Shown here: positions 45,101-56,539 of the stretch, piece by piece
Layout: each line of letters begins with the position of its first letter
How positions within the stretch are numbered: position 1 is the stretch's first letter
NCBI GenBank assembly: GCA_963585895.1
Contig: OY757904.1
Span: 62,615,480-62,679,479, forward strand
Source: Sepioteuthis lessoniana
Lineage: Eukaryota; Mollusca; Cephalopoda; Myopsida; Loliginidae
Reading direction: 5' to 3'
Length of the DNA stretch: 64,000 nucleotides
Translations under genes and position numbers: made by a program
Notes under the pieces: generated by a model
What the model saw: only the letters and a program-made list of their open reading frames with translations
Database searches by the model: none
What the model was told of the DNA's origin: nothing

Positions 45101-45850
45101 ACTAGTGAGGTGTTTTAATATCTATGTATTTCATTCTGTTACAAATGTCGATCTGAATTCGTTTATCTCTACCGCTGTTAGCTAAACATCTTTTTTTCCA
45201 ACTCACCTGTTTTCTTGTCAATTCAGAAAGCAATCATTTACATCTTAGTTCATATACATACAATTTACTGAGGCTGTTGCCAAGAAGCTAAAAACGGTGC
45301 TATAAATACTTTAAGCAGGTCTTCATTGCACGTTTTCACTATCTATGAAAGTATGAAAAGATAAACATTGACTACAGTGCAAATGAAGAAGTGGAAAATA
45401 AGGACAGCTATAACTTCGCATGCTCTGCAATGTTTCCCGTTGAACTATTTAAAAAGAAAACAACTTTTCTGTTTCTTTGGGAAAAACTTTTTGTATTGAA
45501 TCAAGACGTCAATCAAACTCTTTTAAAATTGATGTTTTCTTGAATGGCAGTTATTAGCTACTGATTGATTGAGCCATTTCAATGGCATTTTAACCAGTCA
45601 AGGATTATTTTATGCATAGAGGTTAAGGAATCGTATTCATTTTATGTTTATATTTACATGTCTTAGTGTTGTTGTTTCTTATGAGTTATTTTGTTTTCTT
45701 TTTTAATTGAGGCATGCAAAAATTAGAAATAAATCAAAACTGTGATTATTTTTGGCTGACCTTATGTCATACTAGTTTCGGCTTGGTAAATGGTAAGAGG
45801 AACATTGGTTAGCTGAACCATTACAATCATGACCATGACTACCCATTGTT
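44680..45850. other. No recognised gene; (ATCT)n at 45052-45100
   Basis: Pyrimidine-rich in part. Weak tail scrap near 45560-45630 (caatggcattttaaccagtc, ttattttatgcatagagg). Confidence 0.4.
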
Positions 45851-45857
45851 TAATTAG

Positions 45858-46472
45858 TGTTGAATAGCTATACATATACATATACATATACAAACCACAC
45901 AATACAAATACTCAAGCGGGACTCTGTTGTTCAGGTACAAACGCATTTATTAACTTCTGTTTTCAGTTCTGCGACACGAGGAGAGAAACAATTCTTAAAA
46001 GTCATTCGTAATCATACAACGCTACCCCCCCCCCCAACGTTCGGCACATCACGTGGTGTTTTAGATCTCAATTCATTTTCTCAGGTCAGGACCTGCAAAA
46101 CTTAACCGCCGCAGCAACGGTAGAAAACTTAACTCAATGGCGGAGAACTCAGTTCTCTGCCCCAATGGCAGAAGCTCAATTGTCTGCCTGCATGGTCTAA
46201 TCTCAAATCCTCAACTGACGTGATTTTTAAAATCCTCAAATTCTCAGCCCATCTCTTCTGGGCATGACGTCATCCCCATTCCAGCCTCATTTCCTGTCTG
46301 GGGTTTATTATGACAATGGTGATATCCTTTTCGCGCGAGTGTAAACTGTACCCAATGCTATGCACCTGAATTCTTTACCCGAATAGTTCAAAGCCCAACC
46401 AAACTGAATGATAAAATATAATTAATGAAAAATGATTAAAATTTTAAAAAATCATTCCTTAATTATATAACA
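45858..46472 (-). mobile_element. Possible solo LTR (fossil)
   Basis: About 615 bp, beginning tgttgaatag and ending tatataaca (TG...CA ends), with an antisense AATAAA-type signal near 45945. The size and end sequences resemble the segment at 59382-59995. A Ty3/Gypsy-type origin is a guess. No internal genes are attached and it looks old. Confidence 0.4.
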
Positions 46473-46594
46473 TTTGGTTGTTTTGCTGACGGAATATGAT
46501 ATTGAATTTCTTAAGGTGTTTACTCCTCAAAATTTACCTGAACATGCATTGCTGATTTTCCGTCTGTTGTAACACTGTTAAGAGTGAAGTACTG

Positions 46595-46920
46595 CTGCTT
46601 TGCCAACAGTGCCTCGTAAGAGTTTAAATCTCCCGCTCGTACTTACACTTTGGCTGACTGCGGTGGGAACAGCGCGGATCTGGTCGGGTGTGACGTATTG
46701 TGGAGACGCTACTCGGTCGAGGCTGCCAGGCGTGGGTGCCAGCAAAGCCTCTTTTTAAGGGAATGCCAATGGGACCTGAGGCATTTTAAGGAGTGTCGGG
46801 CGTGTTTAGGCTACGGCCTTGCTCCCGGACCCATCTTAGAAAACGCCTTGTGCCACACTCGTTCTTTATGTGGGACATGCGACAAATACAAATACGCGTC
46901 TTGTAAGAGTTTAAGAAAAT
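46595..46920 (+). repeat. GC-rich repeat G, copy 1
   Basis: GC-rich island in AT-rich DNA. It matches the reverse complement of 51300-51655 in blocks (ctggtcgggtgtg, tcgaggctgcc, gggaatgcc, gcgacaaatac). A B box-like gagtttaaatctcc sits at its 5' end, and 12-bp direct repeats gtaagagtttaa occur at 46616-46627 and 46903-46914. A cysteine-rich 90-codon frame spans 46650-46922 (CRACLGYG, CGTCDKYKYASC) but is not conserved as an open frame in the other copy. Confidence 0.6.
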
Positions 46921-46924
46921 GATG

Positions 46925-47860
46925 ACGCAATCTCATTCTACTCACTAAGAATAACTCCAACAGTTTTCTTTTCGCTCTGTTTTCTTAAGTGTATAACATT
47001 GTAAGGTAATAGTACCAAGGAGTGAATGGATAAAAAGAAAAAATATATACCGCAGCCGGAGAAGACACAAGCTCACAGAGTTCAACATCTCTCCTAATAA
47101 GCTTGGTCAAACAAGGTATGTTTTTCTGACATCCGGGACTAAAAAGCTTTTAACGGGACTTAAAGAGGTCACTAGACTCGATCGTTCATCTAAGTTTGTG
47201 GCGAGAGCTTGGGATGGTTTAAGGCAAACTAGATCAGCAGATCATTGTGGATGAGTCCACAAATGCGGTCTTGTGACACACCTAAGCTAGGCCTAGCAAA
47301 TAATTATTTTGGTAGCTGGGATAAAAAGAAACAAGTGTTCACGTGAAGGAGAACGAGTAAAAATTCAAAGATACGGAAAGAGCCGGTTCCTATTAGGACG
47401 AAGAGTCACGTTCATTATTCACTTCAATATATTTCCATGGCCTTAAAACCTGGATGGAGAAAATAAAAAAATAAGAGGCAATAACACTTGAGAGGATTCT
47501 TGTTATTTTTTAGTATTTCTCCTCACACTTTAGATGATTAACCATCCCCAACGTAGCAATGGTTGGTACCTACACCACAAATGGCCCGTATTTTATCTGG
47601 TTTTTGCCGTCAAATCGTTGATTTAGTAAAGCAAAATTAATTGGAAAAAATACTGGAGCATTGCCTCTAGACTTTAAAAGTTTTTTAACCTACGAAGACA
47701 GCCATCGATCGTTCACAAAAGAATTCTTACTTCAATGAAGAAACGAATTCACTTATTTAGATTTGATACAAATGGGAGAAGTTCTTGTTTTCAAGATATT
47801 TGAAAGTTATAGACAAAAGTATTCTATTCAAGTAAAATTGAACCACTGAAAGAAAAAATC
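46925..47860. other. No recognised feature
   Basis: Unassigned. Less AT-rich around 47040-47400 but no domain recognised. Confidence 0.4.
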
Positions 47861-47909
47861 TAATGCGTTAAAATGAATTGGTCCGCAAGTTGAATATGTG
47901 TATACTCTC

Positions 47910-47922
47910 TCTCACACACACA

Positions 47923-47999
<77 letters not shown>

Positions 48000-48100
48000 G
48001 TTTAAGTATATATGAGTATATATAGATATACATATCTACATATACATACATATATATATATATATATGTGTGTGTTTGTGTCTGTGTGTGTGTGTGTGGT
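47910..48100. repeat. (CA)n(TA)n and (TA)n(TG)n microsatellites
   Basis: Two compound arrays around a TA-rich linker, forming an imperfect CA...TG mirror about 190 bp long. Confidence 0.9.
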
Positions 48101-48545
48101 TGGGCAGCTGTCTTTCATTTGAGCCGGTTTGATTAAATAAAAAAGATACATTTTGTCGAAATAATTTTATTAGGATCCTTTCAAGTGCTTTGATTTTAGT
48201 TTGGAGTTGGTTGATGAATTTACCGAAATCATCTCGAGAGCTTTTTAACTTTTCATAGGCCATCACCAGGGGTTTCACAAATGTAAGGAATGTTTTTAGT
48301 TTTTTTTTAATTTTGCTAACTTGCAAAAAACAATTACATAACCTTATAGTTGGCTTAAATCGAGATTCTATTGACATCAAACAGAAAACACCCTCAACGG
48401 AAAAAGAAAACCTTATCATGAGAAATAGAGAATAATACAAACTTTATATCTTTTTTATTTCGTTAATATCTCATGCAAAAAAAGAAACAAAAAAATGTAA
48501 GGTATTTCAAGACATTGTCAAAATTCTTCTATATTTTTTTTAGTA
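48101..48545. other. Unassigned
   Basis: A minus-strand frame of 134 codons (48036-48440) begins in the microsatellite. Its lysine-rich part (KIKKKLKTFLTFVKPLVMAY) shows no recognisable domain. Confidence 0.35.
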
Positions 48546-48547
48546 AT

Positions 48548-48810
48548 AGGCTTTGTCTAGTTGGTAGAGAGTTCGCCACTGGTTCGGGCAGACCTGCGTT
48601 CAATCCCAGGTCGCGTCATACCAAAGACTTTAAAAATGGTACTTGAGGCCTCCCTGCTTAGCACTCAGCCATATAAGGAACGTATCAAGGGTAAAGTGGA
48701 GCAGTCCAGGGAAAGGATTAGCACCCTTCCCTACACCTCGGTGTAGTAGCTATAGAAAAGAGAGCCTTCGGGTCGCCCTCGACTAAAGGGAGACAACTTT
48801 ACTTACTCAC
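48548..48810 (+). mobile_element. SINE family D, full length (reference copy)
   Basis: tRNA-like head ctttgtctagttggtagaga (A box) and tgcgttcaatcccaggtcg (B box), body ataccaaagactttaaaaat, ggtgtagtagctatagaaaa, and the end aactttacttactcac. The head looks like a tRNA with GTTCAATCC. The 3' TTAC units are shared by all D copies. Confidence 0.9.
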
Positions 48811-48904
48811 TATTATAGTAGTGTTTTCAACTAGAATTTTTCGAAATTTGGATTTGAGGAGGGCGTAGGTTTTAAGATGTATGCCTATAGGGCTAGAATC
48901 ATTA

Positions 48905-49613
48905 AGGTGCATTGTAAGACGTCTCTCAACTATATTTGTTCAAGCCAAATCCCAGCTATATAGCCAATAGCAAGCAACAGGAATGCAACAAAACAGAGAT
49001 CGTGTTCTTTAAACAAGGAATCATGTACACTTTAAATTGTAAGACTGAAATAAGTAGATCCAGTCCACATAACTCGTCAACAATATCATCATTAACTGAA
49101 AAGAATGTCACTATTGGCCTCGCAAAGACATGGATCACTGTCGATAGGACAGCGATCATATATCTGATTTCTCTGATAAAATAAAACGGGATTTCTTGCA
49201 AGTTGTGACTGTATCAGTACTATTATACGAATGCACTGACTGGAGGGTAAAGGAAAGTATGGAGAAAAAGCTAGATGGGAACTTTACAAGAATGCTGTGT
49301 GCTGTTTTGAACAAATCCTTGAAGCAACACTCTGTGAAACGGCAGCTGTACGGCCACATAACTCCCATCACACAAAACACCCAAGTTATAGAAATAAGAC
49401 ATGCTAAGCACTACTGGAAAAATAAGAATAAACACTTATGGACTCCAACTTATGGATGAGTCAGTGTTGGTTGACAGGACATGGAATTATATATATCCGC
49501 TTTACGCGGACACGGGAGAGAGTCTAGAGGACCTGCCAGGAGCGATGAACGATAGGCATGGATATCGAGTGAAGTTCAAGCAATTTCATGTCGCCAGAAC
49601 GTTTTGATGATAT
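48905..49613 (+). mobile_element. RTE-type LINE, 3' part, decayed
   Basis: Same order as 2645-3411: an SSTEKDID-like block (SSLTEKNVTIGLAKTWITVD), a YGCTTW-like block, KKLDGNFTRMLCAVLNKSLK, RQLYGHITPITQNTQVIEI, LEDLPGAMNDRHG, with several frame changes. It is older than the 2645 copy. Confidence 0.8.
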
Positions 49614-49745
49614 ATATATATAGAGAGAGACAGAGACAGAGACAGAGAGAGTGAGAGAGAGAGAATGGTAGAGAGCGAGAGACAAAGAGACAGAGAGAAA
49701 AAATAAGACAGAGAGAATGAAATAGAGAAAGACAGGAGAGAGAGT
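49614..49745. repeat. (TA)n then degenerate (GA)n(GACA)n
   Basis: Purine-rich decayed microsatellite following the LINE 3' end. Confidence 0.85.
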
Positions 49746-50435
49746 TTTGTATACGTAGATAATGCATGTAATTAGTATTTTCGACTTATGTCTGAAATCG
49801 AGAACAGTCAAAATATTTATATTTCATTATGCCAAATCCAGACTCGGGATCCACATTTAGAACTGTCATTCAATCCAATGATTGATCCTTCCGACATGTT
49901 GTGTAAACTGTATCTTTAAATTTGACAGCTGGAAAAGTTCTAGTAATGGTATTGTACGATGCTAGACGTGAACATGATTATCAGAGAAACGTAAAAACAA
50001 CCTCAGATAATCGCATCGATTTCCAATGATCTTTATATCCCACGAGCCCCGGTTTCTTTCGAGAGGCGGAAATCATCAATATTGATAGCAGCGCTATCGA
50101 TATCGATAAAATAATCGATCTTTTTTTGGAAAAAAAATGTCTAGAGAAATTATAGAAGTTATAGATATTACGTCATAGTTGGTCGAACGGGGTTATTAAG
50201 CGAAGTCTGCTAATTCTTCTGAACTGAATAGTTTCAACCTCTTTCTGTGAGGTCTAAGAAGTACTATAGCATTTCCTGTAGGTTTTAGAGATTCCGACTT
50301 GTTGTGGAACTGAAGAAAAACGGTACTTGTAAAGTTTCTGAAACCGTAGAAGAAATTTGAATATATCAACTTTCTGGTTGACAAATACTTAAATTAGAGA
50401 ATTCTTTTGCTTTTTCCTTCATCTCTCTACCCGAT
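49746..50435. other. No recognised feature
   Basis: Unassigned. Contains atcgatatcgataaaataatc near 50097-50116, a small self-complementary stretch. Confidence 0.45.
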
Positions 50436-50487
50436 ATATATTTATATATATATATATATGTGTGTGTGTATGTGAAAGGGAGAGAGA

Positions 50488-50728
50488 TTTACTTGGTTTG
50501 GTTTCTTTGTTTAGTGGCATATCAACCTTGTAGGTTATTTAATGCCAAAGGCATCCTTCTAGAAGAACAGTTAGAGTACTATCTAACCCAGCTTGGAGGA
50601 ATAGAGAACATAGCTTTCTCGAGCGTATTTGTCCGAGAGTGAACGTAATAGCACGACTTGGGTTCGAACTCGCTTACTACGAATCCGCAGTCCAACAATG
50701 GAACCATTACTCCACGAGTTCACCCCAC
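50488..50728 (-). mobile_element. SINE family B, full length (reference copy)
   Basis: Antisense: tail gtttctttgtttagtggcat, atcaaccttgtaggtta, tttaatgccaaaggcatcc; core; head with minus-strand B box gcgagttcgaaccc and A box tggagtaatggttcc. Confidence 0.9.
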
Positions 50729-50744
50729 CTACTCAGAGATTCGT

Positions 50745-51095
50745 TTTCCATGTTTGAATTATTGATTTTGTTGGGTAAATCCCCGGAGTTTTTGATACGT
50801 AAATTGCAAATCGGGTCAAAGAGAGGGGATAACATTTTGGCTATAGATTTTGCGATGTTATGGGGCAGTTTTGATCACAGAAATTATTGGTCATAGTCGT
50901 ATTCCAGGTTTATGTATTTTAGGAAGATCATAAATTTTTGGAAATCACTCTACGACGAATTATTTCTGGGTTTGGATCTACGTTCCCTCGTAACATCGTT
51001 TCGGTGTTATGAGGGAAGGCAGATCCAACCCCAGAAATAATTCTATAGCCAAATTTTTTGCCCTCTCTTAGGCACGATTAGCAATTTGCAATTTT
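50745..51095 (-). mobile_element. Penelope-like element, reverse transcriptase fragment
   Basis: Minus strand: FPKIYDLPKIHKPGI, then PIISVIKTAP, then NIAKSIAKMLSPLFDPI and IKNSGDLPNKINNSNME. The YxLPKIHK motif is diagnostic of Penelope-type reverse transcriptases. The fragment covers only the finger/palm start and is not open throughout. Confidence 0.8.
50959..51041. repeat. 40-bp-arm palindrome inside the Penelope fragment
   Basis: attatttctgggtttggatc continuing to 50998 is inverted at 51002-51041 with few mismatches and a loop of about 3 nt. The homologous copy at 54.3 kb has the motif only once, so this arm is an added inverted duplication. Confidence 0.8.
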
Positions 51096-51097
51096 CT

Positions 51098-51235
51098 GAT
51101 AGCTTGGGGAAAGGAATGAAACACCTAATTCCCTCAGCTATGGATTAAATAACACTTCTATTTATTTTACACGATGATCTTGGCATTAAACAACCCACAC
51201 AGGATGAAAAAGACCTAAAACAAATAAGACAACCT
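51098..51235 (+). mobile_element. SINE family B, 5'-truncated
   Basis: Core cttggggaaaggaatgaaac, then ctcagctatggattaaataa, and tail tcttggcattaaacaaccc. Confidence 0.65.
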
Positions 51236-51299
51236 CGTACTTAGAGAGAATAATAAAGTTATATATATTCCAGACAACAATTACTACAATGTGACACTG

Positions 51300-51655
51300 T
51301 AGCTTTGCTACTGACGGTATTTGTCGCGCTCCCCATCAAACGAGCGAGTACGGCACAATGACTTTTTAAAGCGGGCCCGGGTGCAGGGTCGTATCCCAGA
51401 CATGCGCAGTGGGCCCCGTCGGCATTCCCCTAAGAGGGATCGCCTCAGGAACCAGGCAATAAACCTAGCCCCTCTGAGGAGGTTTACGGCCTGGGGGTAC
51501 GGCCCCCTGACGCTCTAGAAATGTCAGTCTTGCCCGCGTGACGTGAATGCTAGGCTTCTCCGGCACCCGTACCAGGCAGCCTCGATTAACTACTGTATCC
51601 AGAGACATAACACACCCGACCAGTATGCCGCATCTACGGGATTGGAACTGTAGGC
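51300..51655 (-). repeat. GC-rich repeat G, copy 2
   Basis: Reverse-complement relative of 46595-46920. The minus strand starts acagttccaatcccgtag (B box-like), then ctggtcgggtgtg, tcgaggctgcctgg, gggaatgccgacgggg, gcgacaaataccgt. Its reading frames contain stops, so coding is not supported. Confidence 0.6.
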
Positions 51656-51829
51656 AAAACAGTTTTCCTACTTACTCACAGAGTGAATTACCGTAAATTG
51701 TTAAATTTTTATTGGAAGAGTCGATTGTGTATCGAAATAGCGATGATACCACAAAGCATTGCTGCTTTCTGACTGACTGAAAACTGGCCAACGCTAATAT
51801 TTCGGTAACTGTGCAAATTTCTCTTTATG

Positions 51830-51835
<6 letters not shown>

Positions 51836-51886
<51 letters not shown>
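51836..51886. repeat. (TA)n microsatellite
   Basis: Pure array. 51890-52279 holds nothing recognised, followed by (TA)n at 52280-52305. Confidence 0.95.
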
Positions 51887-51887
<1 letters not shown>

Positions 51888-52305
51888 TGCATTCATTTGT
51901 GTATAAGACTCATTATTTTTCCAGATTTTCCAACCCAAAAGGTAGCGGTGCGTATTATATGCGACAAGTATGCAATTAATTTTTCCTGGACACACACCTC
52001 ACTTTATGATGGATGGAGACCAAACAAGTGACGTTTTATGCCGTACCAGAGAAATATTCACTGGAATATATCAATTTGTTTCTCCCAATATTACCTGGTT
52101 TTAGCCGAAAGCTCGTTGCATTTTTGTGTGAAGATGACGAGGTACTAATACTAAATCAACTATGCAGAGGATCATATTTAGACAATGCGAACCTATAGAA
52201 AATTGAACAGTCGCTACGATTAAGTTAAATTTAGGTTCCACAAAATGTGAAATGTCAGTGGGCATTATCCCCGAGAATGTATATATATATATATATATAT
52301 ATATA

Positions 52306-52963
52306 CGAGCATTCAATAAGTTTCCAGACTTTTTTGTATAGGCATTGTCATAGACTCTTGAAAATTCAGTATGGTATTGCTATACATCTTATGAGATGAT
52401 TGATTCATTTTCATGATTTCAGGTTCTAATGAACAGCTACAGCAGCCATTGGAATACACCCTACCAAAGCCTGATTGTCATTGCTGGTGAATTTCAAAAA
52501 TGCAATCTGGACGTGAGGCCACTTTAGAAGACAGATATGCAAAAAAATTCTGTTTTAAACTGGGAAAAAATGCCACAGAAACATATGGAATGCTGCGATC
52601 TGCTTTTCGACCATCTTGCATGAATCGAGCATCAGTTTTTGAGTGGCATAAGAAATGACCAAGATGGGAATCAAGACAGTTCCTCACCGACCCTATAGTC
52701 CAGACCTGTGACTTTTGGTTTTTCCCTAAGCTCACAGGCTGTCGTTATGTGACAATTGAGGAGATGAAAGAGGCTGTGACGAAGGTCATTGACACGCTCA
52801 CACAAGAGGACTTCTATAGGGCCTTCGAGAAGTTGTTCGAACGGTACAACAAGTGCATTGCAGCCGGAGGCGATTACTTCGAAGGAGACTAGAGTTTCAT
52901 GTGTGTACTATCAATAAAAGTGCCCATACGAAAAAAGTCTGGAAACTTATTTAATGATCCTTG
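52306..52963 (+). mobile_element. mariner, internally deleted, both termini present
   Basis: Same family as 19441-20317. Termini aataagtttccagactttttt-like at 52313-52332 and its complement at 52931-52955. Sense frame: MQSGREATLEDRYAKKFCFK, NRASVFEWHKK, then a deletion jumps to TKMGIKTVPHRPYSPDL and VTKVIDTLTQEDFYRAFEKL, ending AAGGDYFEGD. About 300 bp of the central catalytic region are missing, so it is non-autonomous. Confidence 0.9.
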
Positions 52964-53156
52964 TGTATATATATATATATATATATATATGGGAAGTGTA
53001 AAGAAACATTCTCGGCTCTAACAAAAAAAGAATTATCTAGCACCGAGAAATTTACAACGTTGTCAAAATTATCCACCCGGTGTTCGACACAAATAGTTTC
53101 GCACATTTCCTAAATCTTCCTCTTCTGAAATATATATATATATATATATATATATA

Positions 53157-53670
53157 CCAGAGTAAGTCAAAACATTTTGCTATATTTTGGTAGGGTGAGA
53201 TATGAATCGATACTTCCGAATGCTTCTGCCGAGTTTGTTAAGGTAACACTTCACACTGGACCATGTGATGCCGAGCTCACCTGGTAATCTCCGTGTGTTA
53301 CTCGCTCGATTTTTGTATATGGTTTGAAACACGGCCAAGGAATCCTCGATTTCAGGACGCCAGGAACTTGCCTGGTTGTCAGTGTTCCTGTAATGCACAA
53401 ATTCTTGAATAATGTGGTTACTGTGATCAACTACGTCTTCATCTTTCGTATAACAAATGTTTTTGGTTGCTTCCGCGGCATTATGAACCAGTTCGAATTC
53501 ATAAAGCATAAGTTCTTAAATTAGACTATTTAGCACTTTCATATGAGTGGATTTCAAATCACACAAGAAGATAATCAATGCACAACGAGTGAACGCACCA
53601 GCTATCACGATACTGCTAACCACACCGATTTCCTTCAATGACTTTAACTGCTTCGGTTACGTGATATATG
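53157..53670 (-). mobile_element. mariner (second family), N-terminal half
   Basis: Minus strand: FELVHNAAEATKNICYTKDE, then SLAVFQTIYKNRASNTRRLP, GELGITWSSVKCYLNKLG, the helix-turn-helix DNA-binding part of a mariner/SETMAR-type transposase. The catalytic domain is absent: the frame runs straight into a terminus-like ttttgacttactctggtata. Confidence 0.75.
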
Positions 53671-53819
53671 CAACACAAACTACCACTTACCAAAATACAG
53701 CATCGTTTGTACCTTGATTATTTATTATAATAGATGATTTTTTATCAATTTTATTACATGTTGTGTAGAGTAAAAAAAAATTGCTTACAAATAAAATAAG
53801 TTTTGTTTCGAATTTGAGC

Positions 53820-54060
53820 TGAGCTTTATATGTATCTCATTACTCGCCAGGCCGGGTTTGAAACAAAGTCATTTTGTTGTGGAAGGGTAACGGACGTATC
53901 AAGACTCATGAGAGGCTCTTTCAAAAGACGCTTACCCCCCAACCGGCATTCCTAATTCTGGGTTGTGTCAGACGCAAAGTTATTATCTCAGCTCTGCTAA
54001 ATTGGTATTGCCTTCTGGGACCAGGCAGTTAGCTCAATTACACCCACCAGGCTCGAACCT
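53820..54060 (-). mobile_element. tRNA-derived SINE, unassigned family
   Basis: Minus-strand head with A box-like gtgtaattgagctaactgcc and B box aggttcgagcctgg. The distal end ctcgccaggccgggtttgaa recalls family A tails, but the body differs. Single copy in this window. Confidence 0.45.
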
Positions 54061-54127
54061 CTGGTAGACCGCAGAAAACAAGGAATTGGTATATATATAG
54101 GGGATGAATGAGAAAGAGAGAGAGAGA

Positions 54128-54420
54128 TGTGTTTTCCATGTTTGAATTCTTGATTTTGTTGAGTAAATCACCGGAGTTTTTGATGTGTAAATTTCTAATC
54201 GAGCCAAGGTATTCATAAGGTATTCCAAGTTTATGAATTTTAGGATGAGCATAAATTTTCGGGAATCCTTCTGCGACGATTTATTTCTGAGATTGGATCT
54301 GCCCACTATAACAACGCAAAATCTCTAGCCAAAAGGTTACCCCTCCCTTAGACACGATTAGAAATTCGCAATTCACTAATACCTCTTTTTCATATTGAAT
54401 TATTCCCAACTCTTCTTCCC
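54128..54420 (-). mobile_element. Penelope-like element, reverse transcriptase fragment
   Basis: Minus strand: FPKIYAHPKIHKLGIPYEYL, then IRNLHIKNSGDLLNKIKNSN, homologous to the fragment at 50745-51095 with an internal deletion and without the inverted duplication. Confidence 0.75.
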
Positions 54421-54442
54421 TATATATATATATATATATATA

Positions 54443-54716
54443 GGCCAACCCCTCCGCTCGGGCAGGATATGACACAAGGGCAATTTTTAAGCGGAGTTTA
54501 ACAGGTTTGAATTCAGAGTTTTCCTTCTCCTAGACTAGTTGTCCTACCAAGGTTGAAGAACCTAGGTCTGTCCTACTATTTATCCATAGCTGGAGGGAGA
54601 ATGAATGGATTCATACCTTCCTAATCGTACTAGTACTATGTGAAATGCAATCAGTCTCGTCCAGGATTTGAACTCGTGTCACCGTGTCCATTACACGACG
54701 ATAACTATTGCACCAT
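54443..54716 (-). mobile_element. SINE family A, near complete
   Basis: Antisense, ccaacccctccgctcgggca to ataactattgcaccat. It lies between (TA)n arrays and directly follows the Penelope fragment. Confidence 0.85.
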
Positions 54717-55380
54717 ATTTATATATATGAACACACACACACACACACACACTTGCACCGTCACTTACGTTTATCTTTAAGTATACTCAGATTCTGATAG
54801 ATAGATAGATAGATTAATGAATATTAAGTGAAAAAAATGTGTATCATCTTTTGTAATGGTATACAAATACTGATATTTTACAATCTTCGAGTCACTACTT
54901 GTCGATGTGGTAGTGACCACCATCTTTGGTTTTCGACGTATTTTTTCTGCGTCCAATCACTCCACAGTTATGGCATGGAAGCGTCCTCCCTGGATAGTTC
55001 TTCCGTCCTTTCAGACCGTTGGGGTATAATATCTTCCTACATCCGTCCCACGGCTTGTTTCATGGAATTCTGGTTGTATCTTCATCCTGGGGTTGTGTCC
55101 GCTCAGACCTCGACGACCCAATGTCAAATGTGAACTTGAGCTGCTTCGTAAGTGAGGCGTCGAGGTGTCCGTGGTCTCTAAACTAGCCAACCTATGGAAC
55201 TCCTCTTCCTCTATTATAAGAATATTAACTTAAGCTAATATCTTACTTTATTATTGCTTGTTCGCGAGCCCGGTGACGAGCTGACCCGTTACCTTATCTT
55301 CGAATAACTTACTTTTGAAGGGAATGAACACAGCGATATGAATTTATATGCCTTGAGGCACTTTGCTTTTCGCATAGAGC
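54717..55380. other. No recognised gene; (CA)n and (GATA)n near 54731-54812
   Basis: A 101-codon plus-strand frame (54828-55133) has no recognisable domain. Confidence 0.35.
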
Positions 55381-55384
55381 TATA

Positions 55385-55585
55385 GAGCTTGCAAAAAGTA
55401 TGAATCAACACACTCTCTCCCTTAGCTATGGGTAAATAGTAAGGCAGGGTGGGTTCTTTGACTTTGGTATAGCGACTGGTCTAGGAAAAAGAAAAACTCT
55501 GGATTCAAACCTGCTAAACCTTGCTTAAAATTGACCTTATGGGGCCTTTTGCTTGTGTGGAGAGTTTGTGTAAATACATACATTT
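55385..55585 (+). mobile_element. SINE family A, 3' part
   Basis: Sense: core agtatgaatcaacacactct, agctatgggtaaatagtaag, body ctctggattcaaacctgcta, decayed tail. Confidence 0.75.
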
Positions 55586-55589
55586 TATT

Positions 55590-56440
55590 ATCTACCTGCC
55601 AGTCTATATTTTTATTAACTGTCTATCTATTTTTATTATCTATCAATCGATCGTTCAATCTATTTATTGATCGATCGCCAGATAGATAGATAGATAGATC
55701 TGTCGATTGATAGATAGATTATAAAAGACATATAGAGAAAGAAAGTAAGAGATTGAAAGGCAACGAAACAGGAAGAATACGACGCATAACGTTTTCACGC
55801 ATTAATTTTTTTTGTGCTAAAACTCTCCTCTGATCTTTCAGCTGGAAGTATGAGTGTGTCACGTGATGTGAAGTGAGAAACGACGTTGATATGATGGAGG
55901 AAGGCTTACGTTACCTTTAGCTTTCTTTCTGGCATCGAACAATTAGCTAGTTGCCAAATCGTCGCTCAATGCACTTTAATTGGTTCCGAGTTGGGGGTGG
56001 ATAGAGAAATATTCGTCTCCATGAGCAAGGGTACCAGTACATTCGTTCTCTATTTCCGCCACTGTTTCTTTTCTTTTCTCGTGTTTTTATCTTTTCTTCC
56101 CGCTACTCAGTATTTAACAATGCGCTCTTAATTTCACATCAAAGTTGAAAAATAATCTTGCGTTTCTCTGAGTACATTCACTTCAAGGATCACTTTCCTT
56201 CATATAACATTAATTTCTTCTCTAATGTTTTCCTCAGCTTTATTCATTTACAGTCTTTATTCATTTATTTATTCATTCAACTTTTGTCATTCTTTTCATA
56301 GCTTCGTTTATTCCAACTTTTCGAGTGTTTGTAGTTCTTACGACATCTATTTTTAGTATATTTTCCGTGCATGGTATCCCTCGCGTTTCATCGTGGTGAC
56401 CTTTCTATCTCTTTATTTCTTCATGGATTGATTTATTTTG
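55590..56440. other. No recognised gene; decayed (ATCT)/(GATA) at 55610-55720
   Basis: Tetranucleotide runs of both polarities form an imperfect palindrome. The rest is unassigned. Confidence 0.45.
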
Positions 56441-56444
56441 AATG

Positions 56445-56520
56445 GGAGTAGTGCTGTAATACCTAACATACTGGATATCGTAGCAAGCAAGTTCGAACTC
56501 CATTTGCGCTCGATAAAAGG
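56445..56520 (+). mobile_element. SINE family B, tRNA-like head only
   Basis: tagtgctgtaatacctaaca (A box region) and gcaagttcgaactcc (B box). Truncated after the head. Confidence 0.65.
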
Positions 56521-56539
56521 TTTGAAAAAATGTCAAGAT

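Noticed and set aside
46650-46922. Cysteine-rich 90-codon frame as a zinc-binding protein gene
   Set aside because: It lies inside GC-rich repeat G, and the second copy at 51.3 kb does not keep the frame open.
48548-48620. tRNA gene
   Set aside because: The A and B boxes are present, but the sequence is the head of a dispersed SINE (family D) with a common body. The same applies to the heads of families A and B.
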